From Planctomycetia bacterium (GTDB taxonomy: Bacteria; Planctomycetota; Planctomycetia; Gemmatales; Gemmataceae), in NCBI GenBank assembly GCA_005808665.1, contig SYLG01000077.1:1-33822 (forward strand): a stretch of DNA of 33,822 nt, written 5' to 3'. The position numbers were made by a program, and so were the translations under genes. The notes under the pieces are model-generated. The model worked only from the letters and a program-made list of their open reading frames with translations. It was not told the origin of the DNA and searched no databases. Below are positions 27,039 through 33,822 of the stretch, piece by piece; position 1 is the first letter of the stretch; each line of letters starts with the position of its first letter.

Positions 27039-30000
27039 TTATTTCACTTTGCGATAAAGCGGTGATTTTGGGTCGTCCTCGACAAACCAGGGCGTGCCTT
27101 GGTTCAGGTACATTTTTTGTGTTTCGATTAGGTTTAATGGACGAGCACCAATTCTGCCAAAAACAGCGATCTGGTGGCCCGATTCATCCATGGCCCGATC
27201 CCGATCCATCCCCCGGGAAATGGCCAAAGCATCATTTCCGTGTTTGGATTTGTGCCTGGCAATGAGGACCGGCATGGGCCTTGGGGAAAAACCCGGGCTC
27301 CCCGGCGTTTCCGGAGAGGTAAGCTGGACGACCTTCATGCCATTTTTTCCATCAGCCAAATAGGCAAATTGACTGGAGTAGGTGATACCCAACTTTACAT
27401 CGTAAAGGTCATTGATGGTCCCTTGGGCATCATAGATCTGGTCCACTTTTGGAGATTCGGGTTTTTCGATGTCAAGGATGACCAGGCCCTGGCTTCCGCC
27501 CGCGACGAACGCATAGGTCCGGGCCAGATAAATGTTTCTGGCATCGTTGAGTGGCAAGGTCGCCTTGAGTTGGGGATTTTTGGGATGGGTAATGTCAAGT
27601 ACCTTGACTCCCCTTTCATCACAGACAAACGCATAGCGAAACTGCGCCTGCACCGCCCGGGCCCCCTGGATCTCCTTGTCCCCCAGAATGGATACCACCT
27701 TGGGGTGGGCCGGATCGTCAAAGTCCACCACAACCAACCCGGCATCGCAACAGACATACCCCAAGGTTCCCACAAAACAGAGGGACTTGGCGCCATTCAG
27801 GATGCCATTGGGATTGAAGGCAAGATCCTTCTTCAAGAAGTTGTTGGTTGGATCCCCATCCAGAAGGGTTGCCGCATTTACCATGACAACCCCTTCGTAA
27901 AGGTCTGTCACATACAAATACGCATAGGCCATATGTATGGCAGGTTCCTTGTTTTCGGGATGTTTCAATCGGGTCGTTTCGCGGGTGGGATCGGGAGCAA
28001 TCGTGGCCGGGGCACATACCGAAGTGGCATGGCGTGTGTTGACTTGAAACCTTTGCCCAAGCGGGGAGACAGGAGCGGTTGCAAACCTTTCGGAAAATCC
28101 TTTGTGATCTGTAAAAGCAATATCAAATACCCTTAGTCCTGCCTCGCCACAGGCGGCATACAGGTATTCGCCACGGGCAAAAACCCCCTGAACCCGGGCT
28201 TTGGCCTTGGACTTGAAAAGATTGTCGACAATATCGCTCCCTGTATGATGATGGGCAATTTCCAGATGCCCGTTTTGTTGACGATGTTTGGCAAATCTTT
28301 GGGGATAGGCCACTTTTTGAAAGGTGCTTCCTTTGACCGTTTGGGGTTCATCCCGTTCGGTCACCTCAACGGCCTCTAATCCATGTTCCCCCTGGGCTAC
28401 CCAGGCATACCGACCAATGAAGTTAACCGAGCCTGTTCCCAACATGAGAAGCTGGGCCATGATTGCGTTGTTGTCGCCGGATTTTGACAAGTGGCAATCG
28501 GTACATTGTTTGGTCCCATCTTTGCCCCGCACGGTGTGGGGTACATTCGTGGAAAAGGCGATGCCCGAGGGCCCCATGGCGGAAATGGTTTGTTGTTGAT
28601 AGTAGATTGATTCCCGATTGTTGTTGTAGCTGCCCACATGAAGGGCACAGGAACTGCGGGCAGGCCCGATCCGGTTTCCTGAGACATCCCCATCGCGTCC
28701 AAGCATGAACACATCTTCCCGAAGAGTTTGAAAGCAGTACGAAATCTGGTTGCGACTGACGGTTCCTTCGTTATGAAGCATGGGGGTCTTGGCGTTGGCC
28801 TTTTGGGGCAAATGACAGCCAAAACAGCTTGGATTCCAGGAGGTATGGCAGGCAATGCAGCTCATATTGGAGTTTTGATGGGCCAGACAAGATTCGGTGT
28901 CTTTGGTTACCGGACCAAATTCGATGGTGCCGTTTTTGCCCATGCGGGCGGTTTTGGCAAGGTGTGATTTTTCGCTATAGCGGGGATGTCCAGGAGTAAT
29001 GGTGTGAATGGTCTGGGGAACTTCCCAGCTAAGGTTTGCCTCCACCATGCTGTTTTGAATGATTTTGTCGCCGTGGCGTTCGAAGCGTCGTTTCCCCGAT
29101 GCCGTGCGAAGGGCCTCCAGATTTCGGCCCGCATCGATTGGCCCGCCTGGAGGACTGGAGGTGTATGCCGCCGGGCCACTGGTGCGTAGGGTAGGGCCGG
29201 CGGTAATGGTTCCGTGGCAATCAATGCACTGAATCTCCACTGCGGCCCGAACTTCCTGTTGGAGTTTGGTATTGCCGTGATTGTCCTGGGTAAAGTGGCA
29301 ATCCACGCAGTGCATACCCCTTTCCAGGTGAATGTCCATAAGGTGAACCGGCACACCATCCATGACCTTCCGGTCTTTTGGTTCAAGGGATTGGTGGCGC
29401 ATGGCCTGTTGCAATTGAGGGTTTTCCACATCGGTCAGAACCTTGCCTTTGTGATCCAGAAAATGGCCCTTGCGGTCGCGGCGAAATACCGCCCGAAACG
29501 CCCAACCGTGACCATGAAAATCGGCGAATTGGCTATGTTTGGCTACCTGGTTAAGGTCAGTCAGGTTTTCCAGAAATGCCGGATCACTGAGGTAATTCCT
29601 GGCTGCCGATTCGTTCGGATTGGACATTTGGCTTTTGACAAACTCTTCCGCTGTGGGATTGCGTTCGGTGGTTGGGTAAAAGAGATCGGCATCGGTTTCC
29701 TCGTCCCACCACATGAACCCGGGAAAACTGTTCATAACGGTGGTTCCCGGATGAACATGGCAAACCAGACATTGGCTGGTGGGTATGCCACCACCCTTGG
29801 CGAATTTGTGCTCGATCGGATGACCGGATTCGCCCTTGGGAATGGTCGGGTCCTTTCCACTACTGCGCCCTTTGTTGCCAAATGCGGCAAAGGGACCAGA
29901 TTGCACCCGGGACCGATCATTGGCATAGACCATATGACAGGCGGTACAACCGGAGGAACGATAGTCCCCGGCATGATCGTTGGTACCCAGAAAATTAAGG

Positions 30001-30905
30001 GTTGGGTCGTGCAATCGTGTTTTTTGCAAACCCAAAAAGACGGGATCCGTCCGGTTTTGTGTTCCCAATCCGCGAGTCGAAAGGCGACTGAGAATGGGCC
30101 TGCCTGGGTCCTCGAACAATTCGGGAATACCCACCTCCGGCCGGAATCTTCCGCCTGTTTCAAAGATGCGGAGGATATTACCGGGCTGGGTGATTTCAAA
30201 ACGAGGCAAGGGATCAAGTCGTTCCAGGACCCCTTTTTTATCCTTTTCAAAGGCACTGGGCGGGGGAATCGTTATCAGGGTTAGGGGGGTGCCGTGCATC
30301 GAGTACGATTCGCCATACTGCGCTTTTTTATGGGGCACTGCACCATTGTTGTAAAGGGCCGCTCCCCAAAGCATACACCCATGGGTCATCATGCTCTTTT
30401 TGACTTGGAGGGTTTCGTTAGGGTGACAACCCGTCGTACCACAACTGATGTGGGCAATGCGCAGGTCGCCTGGATTGACAAACCGGATAAATTCGGGCCG
30501 TTCACGATTGAGCAAGGTGTAGGACCGCACCGGGTTGGCCGTATTTTTCCAGGCATTGGCGTATTTTGGTTGAACATGCGAGCGATCTTTGTTCATGGAC
30601 GCAGGATCGCCTCCATGGCAATCCACACATCCAATATGCAAGGTGTCCTTGTCGTGGGGATCGTGCGTTTCTCCGTGACAAACTATGCAGGATTGCGATT
30701 TGGCGAGTGCGTCACTGGTGGACTGTTTGAGCAGTTCAACGCCGAGTAACCCGGGCGGAAGCGGGAAGGGTTCAGCGAGTCCTTGAGTCGGTGGCGGTTC
30801 TGCCCAAGTGGTCGGCGCCATTTTGTGGGGCAAAAAGGGCAAAATCAACCCATAGGCTACCGCCGCAATGCACATTCCCAATGCACTCATCCGCCAAAGG
30901 GTCAT
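27039..30905 (-). CDS. Multihaem c-type cytochrome with C-terminal LVIVD repeats
   Basis: 1288 residues from ATG 30905 (frame open to 31193, which would run into the divergent gene). An N-terminal hydrophobic helix (about 6-25, 'SALGMCIAAVAYGLILPFLP') is an anchor or signal. Nine CxxCH sites lie between about 73 and 805 (CIVCH, CVDCH, CTACH, CLVCH, CVDCH, CIDCH, CIACH, CFGCH, CTDCH), plus one CX4CH site (C155, C160, H161). From about 900 to 1210 there are LVIVD-type propeller repeats: 'YLYAACGEAGLRVFDIA', 'LGYVCCDAGLVVVDFDDPAHPKVV', 'YAFVCDERGVKVLDITHPKNPQLK', 'YAFVAGGSQGLVILDIEKPESPKV', 'FAYLADGKNGMKVVQLTSPE'. It is likely an electron carrier on the outer side of the cytoplasmic membrane. 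Divergent from an outer-membrane barrel gene. Confidence 0.9.
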   Translation of the reverse strand: MTLWRMSALGMCIAAVAYGLILPFLPHKMAPTTWAEPPPTQGLAEPFPLPPGLLGVELLKQSTSDALAKSQSCIVCHGETHDPHDKDTLHIGCVDCHGGDPASMNKDRSHVQPKYANAWKNTANPVRSYTLLNRERPEFIRFVNPGDLRIAHISCGTTGCHPNETLQVKKSMMTHGCMLWGAALYNNGAVPHKKAQYGESYSMHGTPLTLITIPPPSAFEKDKKGVLERLDPLPRFEITQPGNILRIFETGGRFRPEVGIPELFEDPGRPILSRLSTRGLGTQNRTDPVFLGLQKTRLHDPTLNFLGTNDHAGDYRSSGCTACHMVYANDRSRVQSGPFAAFGNKGRSSGKDPTIPKGESGHPIEHKFAKGGGIPTSQCLVCHVHPGTTVMNSFPGFMWWDEETDADLFYPTTERNPTAEEFVKSQMSNPNESAARNYLSDPAFLENLTDLNQVAKHSQFADFHGHGWAFRAVFRRDRKGHFLDHKGKVLTDVENPQLQQAMRHQSLEPKDRKVMDGVPVHLMDIHLERGMHCVDCHFTQDNHGNTKLQQEVRAAVEIQCIDCHGTITAGPTLRTSGPAAYTSSPPGGPIDAGRNLEALRTASGKRRFERHGDKIIQNSMVEANLSWEVPQTIHTITPGHPRYSEKSHLAKTARMGKNGTIEFGPVTKDTESCLAHQNSNMSCIACHTSWNPSCFGCHLPQKANAKTPMLHNEGTVSRNQISYCFQTLREDVFMLGRDGDVSGNRIGPARSSCALHVGSYNNNRESIYYQQQTISAMGPSGIAFSTNVPHTVRGKDGTKQCTDCHLSKSGDNNAIMAQLLMLGTGSVNFIGRYAWVAQGEHGLEAVEVTERDEPQTVKGSTFQKVAYPQRFAKHRQQNGHLEIAHHHTGSDIVDNLFKSKAKARVQGVFARGEYLYAACGEAGLRVFDIAFTDHKGFSERFATAPVSPLGQRFQVNTRHATSVCAPATIAPDPTRETTRLKHPENKEPAIHMAYAYLYVTDLYEGVVMVNAATLLDGDPTNNFLKKDLAFNPNGILNGAKSLCFVGTLGYVCCDAGLVVVDFDDPAHPKVVSILGDKEIQGARAVQAQFRYAFVCDERGVKVLDITHPKNPQLKATLPLNDARNIYLARTYAFVAGGSQGLVILDIEKPESPKVDQIYDAQGTINDLYDVKLGITYSSQFAYLADGKNGMKVVQLTSPETPGSPGFSPRPMPVLIARHKSKHGNDALAISRGMDRDRAMDESGHQIAVFGRIGARPLNLIETQKMYLNQGTPWFVEDDPKSPLYRKVK

Positions 30906-31036
30906 TTCCTTACCCCAATACAAACGCAGATTTCCGGTTCTGGGGACCGCATAGGCAAAAACCAGGTTGGCCGTCAATACCGATATTGGGGTTGCGTCCT
31001 CATGGAAAAATCCCCTATGGGGCCATTTTGATGTTG

Positions 31037-31046
31037 AAAGGGGGGA
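31037..31046 (+). promoter_or_regulatory. Shine-Dalgarno site for the barrel gene
   Basis: AAAGGGGGGA lies just before ATG 31054 and selects this ATG over the upstream in-frame start at 30967. The 148 bases 30906-31053 between the divergent genes should hold both promoters; I cannot assign -10 and -35 boxes. Confidence 0.6.
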
Positions 31047-31053
31047 GAATGAC

Positions 31054-32148
31054 ATGAGCATTCCGGGACGCATTTTAGGGCTAATGGGGTGGATTATTGC
31101 GGGAATGGTTGGTGCCCAAAGCCCCCTTCCCTTGGATTCCACCCCTTTGGTGATTCCCGATGGAGTGGTGCCCCCAAAGTATACAGCAGCCATCGGGGTT
31201 GATGAACTTCCGCCTGATCTTTCCGCAAAAGCGGACCGGGTTGTGACCAGGAAATTGGAGGGAGAATATCTCCTTTTGGCTGTTCGTGGTCTGCCTCAGT
31301 CTTATGCCATTTCCGGTACGGTTCCCCAGCTTGGGCCAATAGGTGGCACCCAAACCATTCCCTCGGGTTATGAAAGCGGCTTTCGGGTTGGTTTTGGTTT
31401 GCAGACGGCCGATTCCGGTGCGGATGCCGTCTTGCGTTACACCTATTACAGCAATCAATCCGATACCTCGGTCGCAAGCCCAGGGATAATAAACCCTGAT
31501 CCCGCCGCCCTTTATATGCCTCCTCGCAATGTCTTTCCAACCCTTACGGTGCCCGGACTGGTGGCGGCAGTCGCCACAGCCAATGCCCAAAGCAATGTCA
31601 CTTTTTATCTTGGCGATTTTGAGATTGGTCAATCGTACCAGGCTTTTGATTGGAGTGAATCGCTATTGCTCCGCATTTTTGCCGGAGGCCGTTTCGCCAA
31701 CATGAGTCAGAATTTGACGGCAACCTACAACGGTGGAGATGTGGATTTTGACACGGTCAGCCGAAAAATTACCTTTAATGGCGGCGGATTGCGCTTGGGT
31801 GGAAGTATTGAAAACTCGTTTGGCGGTAACTGGGGGTACCGGTTTACCGGGTCCGCATCGCTGATCACCGGGGCTTTTGCCGGCTCCCAAACAGAGGTTG
31901 CCAATAACGCCTATGTTCTATCCATTACCGACAAATATGTAGGGGTCGTTCCCATTGCCGATTTGGGCCTTGCCATTACTTACCGAAGTGGAGGCTGGAA
32001 CCTGTCCGTCGGTTACGAGTTTCAAAACTGGTTCAATATGCTGCAAGGATTTAACATTGTCGATGATTCCAATCCCGCCAAACTGATGCGGGATATAGGT
32101 GGCATCGGCTTTGATGGCATGGCCCTTCGCGCGGAATATGTGTGGTGA
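31054..32148 (+). CDS. Outer-membrane beta-barrel protein (BBP7/Lpg1974-like)
   Basis: 364 residues with a signal peptide (GLMGWIIAGMVGAQS). The mature protein has alternating hydrophobic and polar strands rich in Gly, Tyr and Phe: 'GYESGFRVGFGLQ', 'AVLRYTYYSNQSD', 'LLLRIFAGGRFANMSQN', 'LRLGGSIENSF', 'GYRFTGSASLITGAFAG', 'DLGLAITYRSGGWNLSVGYEFQNWF' and a last strand ending in a terminal Trp ('ALRAEYVW'), as in the beta-signal of outer-membrane proteins. The style matches planctomycete BBP7 and Lpg1974 pore-like proteins. It is divergent from the multihaem cytochrome gene, with 148 bases between them. A channel or a sheath for electron transfer is possible; only the barrel nature is supported directly. 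Confidence 0.72.
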   Translation: MSIPGRILGLMGWIIAGMVGAQSPLPLDSTPLVIPDGVVPPKYTAAIGVDELPPDLSAKADRVVTRKLEGEYLLLAVRGLPQSYAISGTVPQLGPIGGTQTIPSGYESGFRVGFGLQTADSGADAVLRYTYYSNQSDTSVASPGIINPDPAALYMPPRNVFPTLTVPGLVAAVATANAQSNVTFYLGDFEIGQSYQAFDWSESLLLRIFAGGRFANMSQNLTATYNGGDVDFDTVSRKITFNGGGLRLGGSIENSFGGNWGYRFTGSASLITGAFAGSQTEVANNAYVLSITDKYVGVVPIADLGLAITYRSGGWNLSVGYEFQNWFNMLQGFNIVDDSNPAKLMRDIGGIGFDGMALRAEYVW

Positions 32149-32423
32149 TAGCCAATGGGGTCTGGGGCGACCTTTTGTGCATGAACTCAAGATTGTTCGA
32201 GGACCAAAAGCAATTTTGTAGGCCTTCAAGGGTTACCAAGGATTTAATTGAAATGGGTGGGTCTTTCCAGCGATAAAACTTCTCGTCCGGTACTCAGGCT
32301 ACCTTTAGAAACAGAAATCGAACCATGGCGCATATCCAAATGGAATTGCGAGCGGAGTCCGGGCTTTAGTATCAAAAGAGTTGACCCAGTAAGAACGAAA
32401 TCAAATTTTGCCTCTAAACCTTT

Positions 32424-33371
32424 TTAGCAAATTGACATTTTTGTATTTTTTAATAGGTCTTTTAATTCTAGTGGGTTATGTTTGCAAAAAAGCCAATTGT
32501 ATTCAGGTGAAACATACTCGTACTCTCCATTTTTTGACCTAATTAGTTTGTAATCATTTATGTAGTATGCATTAAAATCAAATTCGTCAATCAATTTTTT
32601 TACAAAACCTGTTTTAGAAGCTTCACCAAGTACTTCAATTATCAAAAAATCAATTTTATTTATTTCAGCTTTAGCTCCCTCTAAAAATTCAAATTCAGCC
32701 CCTTCAATATCAACTTTAACACATAAATTATTTAGGTTTGTATTTTTTAAGAAATCAGAAAACCGAATAGATTCAACTGAAATTATATCTGTATGGCTTA
32801 GTAAGCTAAAATCTTTTTTAATACTTCCCATTAAAGCACTTTTATTATTATAGAATTCAATCGGTCCATTTGTATTTCCTACAGCTGCCATTGTTCCACT
32901 AATATTATTAAGCTTGTTAGAAGTTACATTGTTGTTAATAATATTAAAAAGGTCCTGATTAGGTTCGAAATAAAAAATAGGCTTTCCTTGATTAAAATTT
33001 TGTACATAAAAAACAAAGTATCCTAAATGAGCCCCAATGTCAACAAACCCATTTGCGTGTCGAGTTAAAGATGAAGCCAATTCCAATGGCCCCCTCTCAC
33101 CTCTATATTCATTGGGTTTTCCAAATACTATTAAGTGCTCGGAGATTGGGATAAAACACTTGTAATCAGCATCTATCCCCATGTTTGTTTCGATAGATTT
33201 TTTATTTTTTATTTTGTTTGCTATTAAACCTAATGCTCTAGTTTTTAATTCAGTTTTATGGATTGGATCTATTTTAGCAAAATATTTAAGGATACTCCAT
33301 TTAAATGGAATTAATGTAATTGCCAAATTTACTATAAATTTAAGCAATGGATTATTCTTTGCATTTTGCAT
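32424..33371 (-). CDS. FkbM-family methyltransferase (AT-rich, probably acquired)
   Basis: 315 residues. The FkbM (Methyltransf_21) landmarks are clear: 'FVDIGAHLGYF' as the SAM-binding motif at about residues 108-118, 'FYFEPNQDLFNIINNNV' as the acidic loop, and 'CVKVDIEGAEFEFLEGA' followed by 'IDFLIIEVLG'. These enzymes usually O-methylate sugars or other small hydroxyl groups. GGGGAC lies just before ATG 33371. The coding sequence is rich in A, T and Asn/Lys/Ile codons, in contrast to its neighbours, which points to transfer. The spacer after the stop (32149-32423) and the one before the start (33372-33669, about 298 bases) contain nothing I recognise. Confidence 0.9.
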   Translation of the reverse strand: MQNAKNNPLLKFIVNLAITLIPFKWSILKYFAKIDPIHKTELKTRALGLIANKIKNKKSIETNMGIDADYKCFIPISEHLIVFGKPNEYRGERGPLELASSLTRHANGFVDIGAHLGYFVFYVQNFNQGKPIFYFEPNQDLFNIINNNVTSNKLNNISGTMAAVGNTNGPIEFYNNKSALMGSIKKDFSLLSHTDIISVESIRFSDFLKNTNLNNLCVKVDIEGAEFEFLEGAKAEINKIDFLIIEVLGEASKTGFVKKLIDEFDFNAYYINDYKLIRSKNGEYEYVSPEYNWLFCKHNPLELKDLLKNTKMSIC

Positions 33372-33669
33372 TTTGTCCCCACTCCGTTATTCCCTAATTA
33401 CTAGGAATACCAAGGCAGATAAATTTAGGTATCCGTACCCGGGTTTCTGTGATTTTAAATGAAACTGAAGTATTTTTCTACCCATACCACCAGTCCTTCA
33501 GCCAATACTAAACCCTTCTTAAATGGAAATCGATCTAAAGTTCGCCGACAATTACCTTTCCCCATGGAAGGCAAACCTAAGGAAACCGGCTTTTCTTCTA
33601 AAATGCCCTGTGGAAGCCCAAAGGGAGCGGTTTCGTCCAAGGTGTGTCACCCGAAGGAGTCTATTGCGC

Positions 33670-33822
33670 ATGGACGCCATGGCGGTCATCGACTTTGAAA
33701 CCACTGGAATTTCGCCGAATATGGGAGACCGGGTTACCGAGGTGGCCATCGTTCTGGTCAAGGACGGAAAGATCGTGGACCATTACCAAAGTCTGGTCAA
33801 TGCCAGGGTGCGGATACCCTAC
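33670..33822 (+). CDS. DnaQ-like 3'-5' exonuclease (5' end only, truncated by window edge)
   Basis: 51 codons are visible. 'MAVIDFETTGISP' carries the ExoI motif (D-x-E-T-T-G) of DEDD exonucleases, and 'DRVTEVAIVLVKDGKIVDHYQSLVN' is the usual following strand pair in the epsilon subunit of DNA polymerase III and related proteins. AAGGAG lies 10 bases before ATG 33670; TTG 33664 and ATG 33679 are alternatives. The rest, including ExoII and ExoIII motifs, is outside the window, so polymerase III epsilon, a PolC-like or a stand-alone exonuclease cannot be told apart. Confidence 0.82.
   Translation, partial: MDAMAVIDFETTGISPNMGDRVTEVAIVLVKDGKIVDHYQSLVNARVRIPY

Noticed and set aside
29214-30284. 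Long plus-strand frame of 356 codons (also 27174-28136)
   Set aside because: Antisense to the multihaem cytochrome, whose CxxCH and LVIVD motifs prove the other strand codes.
33455-33761. Short minus-strand frames before the exonuclease gene
   Set aside because: No motif, no ribosome site, and partly antisense to the DnaQ-like start.
1-33822. CRISPR array or insertion sequence
   Set aside because: No regularly spaced short repeats, transposase gene or terminal inverted repeats were seen.

Overview
The window looks like chromosomal DNA of a planctomycete, probably of the Gemmatales (inference). It carries several families that are expanded in or largely restricted to Planctomycetes and their relatives: two proteins with a cytochrome-like haem domain plus DUF1549 and DUF1553, two DUF1501 proteins, one very large ThuA / beta-propeller / HEAT / haem protein, a multihaem cytochrome with LVIVD repeats, and a beta-barrel outer-membrane protein. 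Base composition is moderate in GC, except for two clearly AT-rich patches (about 24040-24770 and 32420-33440), each holding one methyltransferase gene.

Layout. 1-1183 is the 3' end of a DUF499-type ATPase, a family often found in defence loci. 1292-4629 is a tight unit of a GH32 beta-fructosidase and two paralogous small exported proteins. It converges on a minus-strand pair (DUF1501 and haem/DUF1549/DUF1553, 4639-8421). 8883-14895 is a minus-strand operon, in transcription order eutB, an APC permease, eutC, an SDR oxidoreductase and a family I CoA-transferase, with overlapping starts and stops. 15059-23255 is a second minus-strand operon: ThuA/propeller/HEAT/haem protein, then haem/DUF1549/DUF1553, then DUF1501. 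23378-26578 is plus-strand: an SRPBCC protein, tRNA-Ser(GGA), an AT-rich methyltransferase, a secreted thioredoxin-like gene interrupted by one in-frame TGA, and a GNAT acetyltransferase. 27039-30905 (minus) is a 9-10 haem cytochrome with an LVIVD propeller, divergent from an outer-membrane barrel gene (31054-32148). The window ends with an AT-rich FkbM methyltransferase (minus) and the start of a DnaQ-like 3'-5' exonuclease.

How the genes work together. The eut operon should import ethanolamine and split it to acetaldehyde and ammonia. No microcompartment, eutA or eutE gene is present; an SDR and a CoA-transferase sit in their place. The DUF1501/DUF1549/DUF1553/ThuA sets are coupled units for exported, haem-containing proteins of unknown substrate. 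The multihaem cytochrome and the divergent barrel are plausible partners in electron transfer across the envelope.

Most notable observations. (1) A thioredoxin-like gene (24876-25982) has a single in-frame TGA followed at the expected distance by a perfect 7-bp hairpin with an AGUU loop, which fits a selenocysteine (bSECIS) site; a nonsense mutation is the alternative. (2) A repeat of about 176 bp, undescribed as far as I can tell, occurs in two intergenic spacers (8606-8781 and 26796-26971), ungapped at roughly 75% identity, each time just 3' of a minus-strand gene.
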